The notes: generated from the sequence alone by a model not told the origin. A stretch of DNA of 64,000 bases from an uncultured Algibacter sp. (GCF_947487575.1 NZ_CANKXG010000014.1:1-64000), one strand, 5' to 3'; positions 53,279 to 62,254 are shown, numbered from the stretch's first letter. A program made the numbers and translations.

Positions 53279-55534
53279 TTAAAATTTAATTGTAGTACCT
53301 ACTAAAAAATTGGTTGTTGCTTGTGGGTAATAAAAATTTTCGGTAACAGGTGCATCACTTGACCCTTCTGGTCTGTAATAGTAACTGTAAGTGTAACCAT
53401 TTGATACATATTCTGAATTAAACAAGTTATTTACCAATAGGTTTAACGCTATTTCTTTAATCCATTTTGGTTTAAATTTATACGATAGGTTTAAGTTGTT
53501 TACAAAGTAAGCATCAATACTTTTACTTTTGCTAGATGTATTATCTAAATATTGTTTTCCAACATATTTAGATAATAAAGCGATGCTTGCATTTTCTATA
53601 GGCGTAAAAGTTAAAGTACTTCCAAAAATAACATTTGGTGAAAAAGAAATATCTGTGTCTTTAAATTCTGTAACCACAGGCTGGTATGAAACGGTAGCAA
53701 AAGTATTTGGGTCGTATTGCGTATCATAAACCACATAATCAAATTCCTTGATTTTATTTTGGCTAAACGTGGCATTTGCATCAACTCTAAATTGATCGGT
53801 AATTTTATAACCTGCTTGTAATTCAATACCAGCTCTATAACTCTTGTCTACATTTTGCCTAATGGCATCGCCAACATCATCCAATTCACCTGTTAAAACC
53901 AATTGATTATTATAGTTCATGTAATACAAGTTGGCGGTGGTATAAAATCTTAACGTTCTTAGTTTATAACCAAACTCAAAATCATGTAGTTTTTCTGATT
54001 TTGGCTGTATTGGATTTTTAGTTAAATCGTCTCTATTTGGTTCTCTATTAGCAATGGCATAAGACCCATAAATACTATTATAATTATCTATTTTATAGGT
54101 TAACCCAAACTTAGGATTGAAAAAATTATAAGTTTCACTTACATTAATATCCAATAAATCTGAGCTTGTCCCCACCGACTGATAATCAACTTTTCTGTAT
54201 TGTAAATCGATTAACGCAAATAAATTAGAACTAATATTATATTCAGCCTTTACATAACTATTGTAATCTTTTTTATCACCAAAACTGAAATAATAGTTAC
54301 TTCTTATTGGAATTTCTGAAGGAAATGAATCCCATATAACTTCGCCAAAATGGTCTCCTTTATAAGAATTGTAACCACCTCCAAGGTAAAGATTCAAATC
54401 ATTTTTTTTGTAATTAAGTGAATATACTAATGCATAAAAATCATTATCAAGCCAACGCCTTCTAATAACATCGCCTTCATCAGATGCATTAGAATTATTT
54501 GGAAAATAATCGCCTAAATCCTCACCATCTTTATATTGCTCAAAATACCCTTTGCCTCGAGTATAATTTCCAGAGATATTAGCCGAAAAATTAGTATTAA
54601 ATTGATGAGAAGCATGGAACTGGTAATGTGTTTGCTGGTAGTCATCTACTTCATTATCGTAAGTATAAAAATTATATGTTCGTCCTGAATTTAATAAATT
54701 TTGAGTTTCAGCATCAGATGGAAAATTTCTATCTATAAATGCCTGTATGCCTTCTCTATCATTTTTAACAACAGCTTCTGGAGTTCCATACCAAGATTGA
54801 TAAGTTTCTTCTTTTCCTCCAAAAACAATGGCTTTTAGCGATGTTTTATCATTTAAAAACCCGGCCTCAATGTAGTAAGAATTTAAATCGGCTCTTGCTC
54901 TATCTATATAACCATCACTTTGAATATTTGATAGTCTTCCTTCTGCATAAAAACTATTTTTAATTCCAGAACCAATACTAATATTGTGCTTTCTAGTCCC
55001 AAAACTCCCAAATGCATTGGTAGTGGTTGCATAACCATTAGTTGAAGGATTTAAAGTTTTTAAATTTAAACTTGCTCCAAAAGCAGCTGACCCATTAGTT
55101 GAGGTACCTACTCCACGTTGTAATTGAATATCTTCTACGGAAGACACAAAATCTGGCATGTTTACCCAAAATGTGCCTTGGCTTTCCGCATCATTATAGG
55201 GTATACCATTAATAGTTACATTTACTCTGGTGGCATCACTACCTCGAACACGAATTCCTGTGTAACCAACTCCCGCCCCAGCATCACTTGTTGTAACCAC
55301 TGATGGTAATTGATCTAATAAGATTGGTAAGTCTTGACCTAAATTAATAGATTCAAGCTCTTCCTTGGTGATGTTAGTGAAAGCAACTGGTGTTTTGTCC
55401 TTCGCTCTAGTTGCCGAGAGCAAAACTTCATCTAGTTTTTCTGTTTTAGTTGAATCTTGCACTTTTTGATTTTGCTGCGCATAAGCACTGACTGATAACA
55501 CTAAAAGTGTTAAAAAAAGAAATAAATTTTTCAT
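53279..55534 (-). CDS. TonB-dependent receptor under TPP riboswitch
   Basis: A 751-residue outer-membrane receptor. It has a signal peptide (to about Ala19-Gln20), a plug domain (SATRAKDKTPVAFTNITKEEL ... TINGIPYNDAESQGTFWVN with gaps), and a 22-strand-type barrel ending in aromatic FLVGTTIKF. There is no N-terminal carboxypeptidase-like extension and no SusD partner, which suggests uptake of a small ligand. A TPP riboswitch in its leader implies transport of thiamine or a precursor; this is strong by analogy with known thiamine receptors of Bacteroidota. It is transcribed separately from the pnuC operon upstream. Confidence 0.92.
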   Translation of the reverse strand: MKNLFLFLTLLVLSVSAYAQQNQKVQDSTKTEKLDEVLLSATRAKDKTPVAFTNITKEELESINLGQDLPILLDQLPSVVTTSDAGAGVGYTGIRVRGSDATRVNVTINGIPYNDAESQGTFWVNMPDFVSSVEDIQLQRGVGTSTNGSAAFGASLNLKTLNPSTNGYATTTNAFGSFGTRKHNISIGSGIKNSFYAEGRLSNIQSDGYIDRARADLNSYYIEAGFLNDKTSLKAIVFGGKEETYQSWYGTPEAVVKNDREGIQAFIDRNFPSDAETQNLLNSGRTYNFYTYDNEVDDYQQTHYQFHASHQFNTNFSANISGNYTRGKGYFEQYKDGEDLGDYFPNNSNASDEGDVIRRRWLDNDFYALVYSLNYKKNDLNLYLGGGYNSYKGDHFGEVIWDSFPSEIPIRSNYYFSFGDKKDYNSYVKAEYNISSNLFALIDLQYRKVDYQSVGTSSDLLDINVSETYNFFNPKFGLTYKIDNYNSIYGSYAIANREPNRDDLTKNPIQPKSEKLHDFEFGYKLRTLRFYTTANLYYMNYNNQLVLTGELDDVGDAIRQNVDKSYRAGIELQAGYKITDQFRVDANATFSQNKIKEFDYVVYDTQYDPNTFATVSYQPVVTEFKDTDISFSPNVIFGSTLTFTPIENASIALLSKYVGKQYLDNTSSKSKSIDAYFVNNLNLSYKFKPKWIKEIALNLLVNNLFNSEYVSNGYTYSYYYRPEGSSDAPVTENFYYPQATTNFLVGTTIKF

Positions 55535-55717
55535 TACGATTATATTTATAATCGAATAAAAAGAGGTAATTATTCTTTATTGTTAATAATTAAATTTTGA
55601 ACGTTTAGCTTATACGAAGTCGTAGTGTTAATTTTAATATTCATTAAATCTTTAATTATAAACAAATTAAAATTTAAGAGTAAAAAACCAACATTGATGA
55701 CCTTATCGCACTCGCTA
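55535..55717 (-). other. Leader between riboswitch and receptor gene
   Basis: About 180 bases of AT-rich leader with no gene. I see no second folded element besides the hairpin at 55718-55738. Low complexity (TTTAATTATAA-like runs) and several possible promoter-like stretches make it hard to assign. Confidence 0.4.
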
Positions 55718-55738
55718 AAAATGTCCACTGGACATTTT
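55718..55738 (-). terminator. Possible riboswitch expression platform hairpin
   Basis: A 9-bp stem, AAAATGTCC / GGACATTTT, has a three-base loop and a T-rich 3' arm on the minus strand (GGACATTTTTAG). It lies five bases past the riboswitch aptamer, a position consistent with termination when TPP is bound. Confidence 0.5.
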
Positions 55739-55743
55739 CTTTA

Positions 55744-55828
55744 CGTTCGCTTTCCTAAACAGCATTACCTGTTCTAGGTTCAATGGGTATGATCTCAGCC
55801 GATAATAGGCACCCCTTTTTTGAGAACG
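55744..55828 (-). promoter_or_regulatory. TPP riboswitch (THI element)
   Basis: Reading the minus strand: P1 arm CGTTC, then GGGGTGCC, then the signature CTGAGATCATACCC, TTGAACCT, and ACAGGTAATGCTG, ending GAACG, which closes P1. These are the conserved TPP-binding core segments in the right order and spacing. A TACATTTG -7 element lies just upstream (reverse of CAAATGTA, 55832-55839), placing the transcript start at the beginning of the aptamer. It should reduce receptor synthesis when thiamine diphosphate is plentiful. Confidence 0.93.
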
Positions 55829-55879
55829 ATGCAAATGTAAGGACGAATTACGAAATACGAATTATAAATCTCAATTTTT

Positions 55880-56287
55880 TTAATCTATGTTGGGCTTTTT
55901 TCTATTTGTCTTTTTATCAGCATGTAAACGCTTATTTTTTAGTCGTTTTCTAATAACTGCTTTAGGCACTTTAGTTGGCTTTCTCTTTTTTGGAACTATT
56001 AAAGACACTTTTATCAACTCTAAGAATCTCTTAATTATAAGTTCTTTATTTTTATGTTGACTTCTGCTTTCTCCGCATTGTAAAATTAACACACCTTCTT
56101 TTGTTAATCTATTTTGAAGTTTTTTTAGAAGACGTGCTTTTTGCTCATCATTAAACACTAAAGATTCTGCTAAATTAAAAGTTAATTCAACTTTTGATGA
56201 CACTTTATTTACATGTTGTCCGCCACTACCAGAACTTCTAATAGCTTTAAAACTTAACTCTTGTAATATGGCTTCTTCATCAAACAT
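55880..56287 (-). CDS. arfB: ArfB-type peptidyl-tRNA hydrolase
   Basis: A 135-residue release-factor-like rescue protein. GGQ at residues 22-24 (SGSGGQHVNKVS) hydrolyses peptidyl-tRNA on stalled ribosomes. The C-terminal basic tail (KRLKNKRLHADKKTNRKK) enters the empty mRNA channel. Its start overlaps the end of the DUF4301 gene by one base. Confidence 0.93.
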   Translation of the reverse strand: MFDEEAILQELSFKAIRSSGSGGQHVNKVSSKVELTFNLAESLVFNDEQKARLLKKLQNRLTKEGVLILQCGESRSQHKNKELIIKRFLELIKVSLIVPKKRKPTKVPKAVIRKRLKNKRLHADKKTNRKKPNID

Positions 56288-57837
56288 TAAGATACTTGAT
56301 GCACAGGTTTAAGTAAGTCGTTTACCGTTTTAACAGGATTAAACGTTTCAAGAGGTACTTCAACAAAAATAGAGTTCCAATATGCCATACTACCATTCCA
56401 TAAACCAGGAAGTTCTAGCGCTTGAATATCTACTCCATTTTGAGTTTTTTGAGTTATAAATGCTGCTTCTGGATCAACAAATTGCATTAAATCAAACTTT
56501 TTTCCTTTATAATCTTTAACACCACAAACTAAGTCTGTTGGATTAAAGTGAGTTGCTTTATAAACAATACCTTGCTGGTCTCTTTTACCAAAATTAATCT
56601 GAGCAAATTCTACAATTTGTAACGATACATTACCATCTTCATCTTTAACCCAAAACGGACCTCCTCCAGGTTCACCTTGGTTTTTAACCATCCCACAAAC
56701 GCGAATAGGTCTGTTAAGTTTTTGTTTTAGGTATTCTGATTTTTCTTCATATGAAAATCTTTCAAAATCAATACTTATAGGAACATTTAATCTGTATTGT
56801 AAAAACAAAGCCATAACTTTAAAATCAGCATCTTCTAAATTTCCATCGTCTAATTTTTTCAAATAAGAGAACACCTTTTCTTGAGCTTCAATAAGAACAC
56901 CTGCCAATAATTTTTTATAATTTGATACTTCAACATTTCTATCAGCAACTACAATATTATCTATGTTTTTGATAAAAATTACATCATTATCTAAATCATT
57001 TAAATTCTCTAAAAGCGCACCATGTCCAGCTGGTCTGAATAAAATGGAACCGTCTTCATTTCGAAACACCTTGTCCTTTAGTGTTAAAGCTACTGTTTCT
57101 GTAGCTTCTTTTTGATACGAATAAGATACATTAAACGTTGTATTGGTCTTACTTTCTAAATAATCTTGCACATCACTTAATTCTTTTTTAAAATATAAAT
57201 GATGCTTTTCTGAAACTGTAAAATGTAAATTTGATTTACCATTAGAAGATGAATATAATGTAGACTCAAACAAGTGTTCTTCAAAAGCAGTTTTTACTTG
57301 TTCTGGGTATTTGTGAAAAGGCAACAATCCTTTTGGTAGAAAACTATAGTTTAAACCATCTGCATCAAGCATTGTTTTAACAAACAGCAATTGCTTTTCT
57401 CTTTCAGATAAATCATCAAAATCAGGATTTGTTTTTTTAATTTTTGCTATTACCGCCTTATAAAAAGGAAATGCTTCTAATTTATTAAAAAAGATTTCTA
57501 TTAAATTATCATTCTTCCGTTCAGCATATTTTTTAATACTTTCTTTTGAAGGCTTAAAATTTTGTAGAAACTGAAATAAAAATTTAAACATACGAGTTGC
57601 AGCTCCAGATGCTGGAACAAACTTAACTGTAGACAATTCATTTAGTTTTGCTTCATACAATTCTATAAATTCTTTAGTTTCATTATCATCATATTGTTCA
57701 ATACCTTTTCCAATAGTTGCTGCTGCTACCAAATCAGAGAACGACATACCATCTTTTAATCTTGAAACTTGAGCATTTACTTCATCTAATGTAATACCCT
57801 TACTTTTTATTTGCTTAATGTCTTTTTCTGTAAACAT
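56287..57837 (-). CDS. DUF4301 family protein
   Basis: A 516-residue cytoplasmic protein matching DUF4301. Recognisable stretches are KFVPASGAATRMFK near residue 75-88, FRPAGHGALLENLNDLD in the middle, and NQGEPGGGPFWV. The pattern SGAATRMF and GHGAL...ND resembles nucleotidyltransferase-like (UTP-glucose-1-phosphate type) loops, so a sugar-nucleotide-like or nucleotidyl transfer reaction is possible, but this is speculation. It is encoded between the NadR-like kinase and arfB in the operon. Confidence 0.85.
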   Translation of the reverse strand: MFTEKDIKQIKSKGITLDEVNAQVSRLKDGMSFSDLVAAATIGKGIEQYDDNETKEFIELYEAKLNELSTVKFVPASGAATRMFKFLFQFLQNFKPSKESIKKYAERKNDNLIEIFFNKLEAFPFYKAVIAKIKKTNPDFDDLSEREKQLLFVKTMLDADGLNYSFLPKGLLPFHKYPEQVKTAFEEHLFESTLYSSSNGKSNLHFTVSEKHHLYFKKELSDVQDYLESKTNTTFNVSYSYQKEATETVALTLKDKVFRNEDGSILFRPAGHGALLENLNDLDNDVIFIKNIDNIVVADRNVEVSNYKKLLAGVLIEAQEKVFSYLKKLDDGNLEDADFKVMALFLQYRLNVPISIDFERFSYEEKSEYLKQKLNRPIRVCGMVKNQGEPGGGPFWVKDEDGNVSLQIVEFAQINFGKRDQQGIVYKATHFNPTDLVCGVKDYKGKKFDLMQFVDPEAAFITQKTQNGVDIQALELPGLWNGSMAYWNSIFVEVPLETFNPVKTVNDLLKPVHQVS

Positions 57838-57838
57838 G

Positions 57839-58408
57839 TTATTCTTTGGGGTTTAATAAGTTATCAATATGTTTTATTGCTGTTTCCAATCGTGCTCTCT
57901 TATCACCTTTTAAAAGCACAAAAGGTTTTTTATATTTTAGTAGTGTATCATGGAAAGCATCAAACATTTCTTTTCTATGCTCAGGCTTATCTCTTAAATC
58001 ATCTGCTTCCCAAGGCGTATCAATATAGGTTAAAAAATACAAATCGTAAGAATTCTCTAAAGCATACTTCTCTAGTGTTGGGTCACAACTTCCTAAATAG
58101 TAAGCTTCGGAATAAACCTTGGTTTCTAACAAATCTGTATCACAAATTAGCACAGAATCTGTTTTTTGTGCCAATTTATTTTCCAATTTTATTTGTCCTT
58201 CAGCTATCGGCAACAAATCTTCTGGCTCACAGGTTTTACGTTCATCATTCCATTTATTCTGAAGATACTCACGAGCATATTCCGGTACCCAAACAGAGTT
58301 ATAATAACGCGCCAATTGTCTTGACAAGGTTGTTTTTCCTGTAGATTCGGGACCAAACAGAACTACTTTTATGCAGTTTGCAGGTTGTTGCTTATATTTT
58401 TCTTCCAT
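57839..58408 (-). CDS. NadR-like P-loop kinase
   Basis: A 189-residue ATPase matching the kinase domain of NadR. The P-loop is GPESTGKTT (residues 19-27), followed by YYNSVWVPEYAREYL and a substrate lid region (TYIDTPWEADDLRDKP). In NadR this domain phosphorylates nicotinamide riboside. Here it is encoded next to a PnuC-family transporter and a thiamine-binding protein; it might phosphorylate the imported compound, trapping it in the cell. The start MEEKYKQQ at 58408 overlaps the end of pnuC by 40 bases; the longer frame to 58528 lies wholly in pnuC. Confidence 0.85.
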   Translation of the reverse strand: MEEKYKQQPANCIKVVLFGPESTGKTTLSRQLARYYNSVWVPEYAREYLQNKWNDERKTCEPEDLLPIAEGQIKLENKLAQKTDSVLICDTDLLETKVYSEAYYLGSCDPTLEKYALENSYDLYFLTYIDTPWEADDLRDKPEHRKEMFDAFHDTLLKYKKPFVLLKGDKRARLETAIKHIDNLLNPKE

Positions 58409-59001
58409 GCTAAATAGCCAAAAATGGCAATGCCTGTAAATAGTAAATATTGTAAACTTGTTAAAGTAAATCCTTTGTGAAAATATAAAGGCACAGAAAT
58501 AATGTCTCCTATAATCCAAAAAATCCAATTTTCGAGTTTACGTCTCGCCATAAGCCACATTCCAACAAAAAATATTGCTGTAGTAACAGTGTCTACATAG
58601 GCTACCCAACTCGTCCATTTATCAAAACTTTGGTAAACTAAGTAAACAAATAATAGTGTTGCTAAAAATATGGCTATACTTATCTTTTTTTCGTTGAATG
58701 TTGTTGTTGAAATTGGTGTAACCTCTGAATCGTCAACTTTTTTCGTCCAAATATACCATCCATAAACACTCATTACAAAGTAATATGCATTTATCATCAT
58801 ATCTCCCAACAATTGCCATTTTAACAATAAATACACAAAAATAACGGTACTAATCATACCCGTTGGAAACACAAGAACCTTATTTTGTTTTGAGAACCAA
58901 ACAGAAAGAAAACCAAAAATAATTGCAACAGCTTCTAAAACAATATCAATAGTTTCGTATCCAGCATATTGACCAAAGAAAAACTCAAAAATGGGGTTCA
59001 T
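58369..59001 (-). CDS. PnuC-family transporter (PnuC or PnuT)
   Basis: A 210-residue inner-membrane transporter with about seven helices. Signature stretches are MMINAYYFVMSVYGWYIW and FWIIGDIISVPLYFHKG. The family includes PnuC (nicotinamide riboside) and PnuT (thiamine), which cannot be told apart by eye. The neighbours favour thiamine: a thiamine-binding protein gene overlapping its start by 17 bases, and a TPP riboswitch in front of a receptor a few genes on. The NadR-like kinase behind it would otherwise favour nicotinamide riboside. Confidence 0.9.
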   Translation of the reverse strand: MNPIFEFFFGQYAGYETIDIVLEAVAIIFGFLSVWFSKQNKVLVFPTGMISTVIFVYLLLKWQLLGDMMINAYYFVMSVYGWYIWTKKVDDSEVTPISTTTFNEKKISIAIFLATLLFVYLVYQSFDKWTSWVAYVDTVTTAIFFVGMWLMARRKLENWIFWIIGDIISVPLYFHKGFTLTSLQYLLFTGIAIFGYLAWKKNISNNLQTA

Positions 59002-59245
59002 AATCCTGTCTATCAGATTTTACTATTTTTATATAAAGCAATCCTTTTTCAATAAGTTGAAAAGCTTCTTTAATTTCTGAAGTTAATATTTGCATAACTT
59101 CATCATAATCACCATATACTTGAGTACTTAGTGGGTTTTCTAAAACCTTTAGACTTGATGCTCTTAATTTTTTTATAAAATGAATAATTGCAGGTTCAAA
59201 ATCGTCTTGTAATGGTGTAAGTGTCAATTCTACTGATATCTTCAT
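58985..59245 (-). CDS. Thiamine-binding protein (MTH1187/YkoF type)
   Basis: An 86-residue protein with the MTH1187/YkoF-like thiamine-binding fold (PF01910): SVELTLTPLQDDFEPAIIHFI, then STQVYGDYDEVMQIL. Family members form a ferredoxin-like fold and several bind thiamine. It overlaps the start of the PnuC-family gene by 17 bases, so the two proteins are likely coupled. Confidence 0.87.
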   Translation of the reverse strand: MKISVELTLTPLQDDFEPAIIHFIKKLRASSLKVLENPLSTQVYGDYDEVMQILTSEIKEAFQLIEKGLLYIKIVKSDRQDYEPHF

Positions 59246-59299
59246 TAATTTATGTTTTTATTATTTCATGAGATACTGAAACAAGTTCAGCATGATAAT

Positions 59300-60025
59300 T
59301 TACTTTCGTAAATTGTCAAAAAACGATTCATCATCTTCAAAAGCAGTGCCAATAACAACTAAATCTGCGCCAGCATCATAAGCATTATCTAATTGAACTT
59401 TACTTCTAATACCGCCACCAACTACCAAAGGTATACCCAATTCTTGCTTGACACTACTAATAATATTTTTAGTTAATGGTGTTGTAGCTCCACTTCCAGC
59501 TTCCAAATATATAAGCTTCATTCCTAAAAGTTGTCCTGCTTGAGCTGTATCCATTATGTATTGAATGTTTTCTCTATTTAATGGCTTAGTATTGGTCACC
59601 TTTTCTACAGCTGTTTCTTTTCCACTTTCAATTAAAATATAACCTGTAGGTACAACTTCTAAGTTTGTATTTCTTAGCTTAGAAACCGCTTCAACATGCT
59701 TCCCAATTAAATATTCTGAATTTCGGCCTGAAAGTAATGACAAAAACAATAATGCATCAGCTTTATCAGTTATTTGACTTACGTCTCCAGGAAATAAAAC
59801 AATTGGCAAATTTGTGTGCTTTTTTATTTCAGAAACCAAATAATTTGTAGCACCTTCATCAACTATACTACCTCCAACAAAAATATGTGTTGCTACAGAT
59901 GCATTTACTTTTTCAATAAAACTAAATGTATTTTCAATTGAAAACTTATCAGGATCAATTAGCACTGCTAATAACTTTTCGCCTTTACTAATGGCATCTT
60001 GTATGTTTTTATAAATAGACCCCAT
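59300..60025 (-). CDS. Geranylgeranylglyceryl/heptaprenylglyceryl phosphate synthase
   Basis: A 241-residue TIM-barrel prenyltransferase (PcrB/GGGPS family), joining a polyprenyl diphosphate to glycerol-1-phosphate. Motifs: LIDPDKF near residue 22, YLEAGSGATTPL, and VVGGGIRSKVQLDNAYDAGAD with gaps. Bacteroidota forms are known; the ether lipid product in these bacteria is unsettled. Its start abuts the stop of the phosphopantetheinyl transferase gene. Confidence 0.92.
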   Translation of the reverse strand: MGSIYKNIQDAISKGEKLLAVLIDPDKFSIENTFSFIEKVNASVATHIFVGGSIVDEGATNYLVSEIKKHTNLPIVLFPGDVSQITDKADALLFLSLLSGRNSEYLIGKHVEAVSKLRNTNLEVVPTGYILIESGKETAVEKVTNTKPLNRENIQYIMDTAQAGQLLGMKLIYLEAGSGATTPLTKNIISSVKQELGIPLVVGGGIRSKVQLDNAYDAGADLVVIGTAFEDDESFFDNLRK

Positions 60026-60652
60026 TTAAGCAATAGCGTAAGCACAAGTATAACCTTCAAACTCTAAAAAGTGAATATTATAGCGATATTTTTTAGTTTC
60101 ATAATCAATCCAAGCCACAGTTTCTTTATCAGAAACGTCAAAAGGAATCACTAAACAATGTTGTTTAAAACTTAATCCTGGTGTTGCAAAAAGTTTGTAC
60201 AAAGATTCTTTAACACACCAAATAACAGTTAGCTTTTCAAAATAATCTTTATCCATTTCATTCAAATAATCACTCTCATAATCAACAAATTTATGAGCTA
60301 TAACACTAATCTTATCGCGTTGTTTTTCAATATCAATTCCAACTATTAAATCGCTAACAATAACTGCTGAAAAATTAAAGGAATGCGTAATAGAGATTTG
60401 CTTTCCATCTTTTAAATTTGGCTTTCCATTTTCATCATAAAATAAATCGGCATCTGTATATCCAAATTCTTGTAATAAATGTCGAACACTTAAAAACCCT
60501 TGCTGATGCAATTCACTTTTCATACCTAAAACGCGCTCCATAGCAACTGGTTTTAAATCAACTTTGGCCATTAAATCAGCATAAGATTCAGTAATCTTCC
60601 AGATTTTAACAGTAGTTTGTGAATTTGGAGTAATGGTTTTATATAAAGGCAT
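60026..60652 (-). CDS. 4'-phosphopantetheinyl transferase (Sfp type)
   Basis: A 208-residue enzyme attaching the phosphopantetheine arm to carrier proteins. The Sfp/AcpT signatures VGIDIEKQRDKI and WCVKESLYKLF are present. It is the first gene of the seven-gene minus-strand operon ending with arfB, and is divergent from ahcY. Confidence 0.92.
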   Translation of the reverse strand: MPLYKTITPNSQTTVKIWKITESYADLMAKVDLKPVAMERVLGMKSELHQQGFLSVRHLLQEFGYTDADLFYDENGKPNLKDGKQISITHSFNFSAVIVSDLIVGIDIEKQRDKISVIAHKFVDYESDYLNEMDKDYFEKLTVIWCVKESLYKLFATPGLSFKQHCLVIPFDVSDKETVAWIDYETKKYRYNIHFLEFEGYTCAYAIA

Positions 60653-60675
60653 TTAATATTCTAAAAGTTAATGGT

Positions 60676-60744
60676 TATCTTTGCACCGCCTAAGGTGGAT
60701 TAAACATTTTGGTAAGCGAATTTAACCAAATTAAGCACTAATCC
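60676..60744 (+). promoter_or_regulatory. ahcY promoter and folded leader
   Basis: TATCTTTG at 60676-60683 matches the -7 consensus, without a clear -33. Downstream, GGATTA (60697-60702) can pair with TAATCC (60739-60744), and inside it TTTGGT (60708-60713) pairs with ACCAAA (60725-60730). Upstream, CCGCC (60686-60690) could pair with GGTGG (60694-60698), which overlaps the first arm and would compete with it. I cannot match this to a named riboswitch. Confidence 0.45.
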
Positions 60745-60783
60745 CAATCAAGTTTAGGTTTTTAAACAAAAAGAAAAATTACT

Positions 60784-62100
60784 ATGAGTACAAAAACAAT
60801 TCCTTACGTAGCTAGCAAAGTAAAAGATTTATCTCTTGCTGATTGGGGACGAAAAGAAATAGAGTTAGCCGAAGCTGAAATGCCAGGTTTAATGAGTCTT
60901 CGTGAAGAGTACAAAAACGAGCAACCGTTAAAAGGTGCGCGTATTGCTGGATGTTTACACATGACGATTCAAACCGCTGTTTTAATTGAAACTTTACAAG
61001 CTTTAGGTGCTGAAGTAACTTGGAGTTCTTGTAATATTTTCTCAACACAAGATCAAGCCGCTGCTGCCATTGCTGCTGCTGGAACATCGGTTTATGCTTG
61101 GAAAGACATGACTGAAGAAGAATTTGATTGGTGTATCGAGCAGACTTTATTTTTTGGAGAAGACAGACAACCACTAAACATGATTCTTGATGATGGTGGT
61201 GATTTGACTAATATGGTTTTAGATAAATACCCTGAATTGGCTTCTGGAATTAATGGTTTATCTGAAGAAACTACAACAGGAGTTCATAGACTTTACGAAC
61301 GTGTAAAAAACGGTACATTGCCAATGCCAGCTATTAACGTAAACGATTCTGTTACAAAATCGAAATTCGATAATAAGTACGGTTGTAAAGAAAGTGCAGT
61401 AGATGCTATTCGTCGTGCAACAGATATTATGTTAGCCGGAAAACGCGTAACTGTTTGTGGTTATGGCGATGTTGGTAAAGGTACAGCTGCTTCTTTTAAA
61501 GGCGCAGGAAGTATTGTAACCGTTACAGAAATCGACCCTATTTGTGCACTTCAAGCAGCAATGGATGGTTTTGAAGTTAAACGATTAGAAACTGTAGTAG
61601 CAAATTCAGATATCGTAATTACAACTACAGGAAATAAAGATATTATTCAAGGGCGTCATTTTGAAGCCATGAAAGACAAAGTTATTGTATGTAACATTGG
61701 GCATTTCGATAACGAAATTGATATGGCTTGGTTAAACAAAAACCACGGAAACACAAAAAACACCATCAAACCTCAGGTAGATAAATATACTATCAACGGA
61801 AAAGATGTTATCATACTTGCCGAAGGTCGTTTAGTAAACCTAGGTTGCGCAACAGGTCACCCAAGTTTCGTAATGAGCAACTCATTTACAAACCAAACTT
61901 TAGCACAGATAGAACTTTGGAAAAATGCAGATGCTTACGGAAACGATGTATATATGTTACCAAAACATCTTGATGAAAAGGTAGCAAAATTACACTTAGC
62001 AAAAATTGGTGTAGAGTTAACTGAACTTCGTGAGGATCAAGCTAGCTATATTGGTGTAACTGTTAATGGCCCTTATAAGCCTGAACATTACAGATATTAA
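60784..62100 (+). CDS. ahcY: S-adenosylhomocysteine hydrolase
   Basis: A 438-residue enzyme splitting S-adenosylhomocysteine to adenosine and homocysteine, the recycling step of the methyl cycle. It has [15 protein letters not shown], the NAD loop [17 protein letters not shown] (continuous) and a C-terminal [15 protein letters not shown]. All catalytic regions are intact. It is divergent from the phosphopantetheinyl transferase operon. Confidence 0.97.
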   Translation: MSTKTIPYVASKVKDLSLADWGRKEIELAEAEMPGLMSLREEYKNEQPLKGARIAGCLHMTIQTAVLIETLQALGAEVTWSSCNIFSTQDQAAAAIAAAGTSVYAWKDMTEEEFDWCIEQTLFFGEDRQPLNMILDDGGDLTNMVLDKYPELASGINGLSEETTTGVHRLYERVKNGTLPMPAINVNDSVTKSKFDNKYGCKESAVDAIRRATDIMLAGKRVTVCGYGDVGKGTAASFKGAGSIVTVTEIDPICALQAAMDGFEVKRLETVVANSDIVITTTGNKDIIQGRHFEAMKDKVIVCNIGHFDNEIDMAWLNKNHGNTKNTIKPQVDKYTINGKDVIILAEGRLVNLGCATGHPSFVMSNSFTNQTLAQIELWKNADAYGNDVYMLPKHLDEKVAKLHLAKIGVELTELREDQASYIGVTVNGPYKPEHYRY

Positions 62101-62254
62101 AAAAAACCTGTCATTGCGAGGAGTTCGCGACGTGGCAATCTCTTGATAGTATAAAAAATCACTAAATCCCAAGCAGTCCCGATAATTATCGGGATTTGGG
62201 ATTTTTTTGTCACTTCGAGTGATTCTGAATCATGAAGAATCTTATAGAGAAGTT
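62101..62254. repeat. Small dispersed repeats and terminator after ahcY
   Basis: No gene. A fragment CCTGTCATTGCGAGGAGTTC (62107-62126) and a second at about 62211-62253 (GTCACTTCGAGTGATTCTG) belong to the family of 'GTCATT' repeats also seen near 37360-37546. Between them is a terminator-like hairpin: AAATCCCAA ... GGGATTTTTTT with an inner TCCCGATAATTATCGGGA (62163-62208). Confidence 0.7.
62163..62208 (+). terminator. Terminator after ahcY
   Basis: A two-part stem: outer AAATCCCAA / TTGGGATTT and inner TCCCGATAATTATCGGGA, then a T-run (TTTTTTT). It could work on the plus strand for ahcY. Confidence 0.8.

Noticed and set aside
57811-58344. 177-codon open frame antisense to the NadR-like gene
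   Set aside because: The opposite strand holds an intact P-loop kinase; the frame has no protein family features.
58409-58528. N-terminal extension of the NadR-like kinase
   Set aside because: The 40 extra codons lie within pnuC and have no family counterpart; MEEKYKQQ at 58408 is the better start.
60684-60783. SAM-II or SAH riboswitch before ahcY
   Set aside because: The leader folds, but the conserved core segments of these riboswitches as I know them are not present.
60812-61174. 120-codon frame antisense to ahcY
   Set aside because: Shadow of a highly conserved gene.
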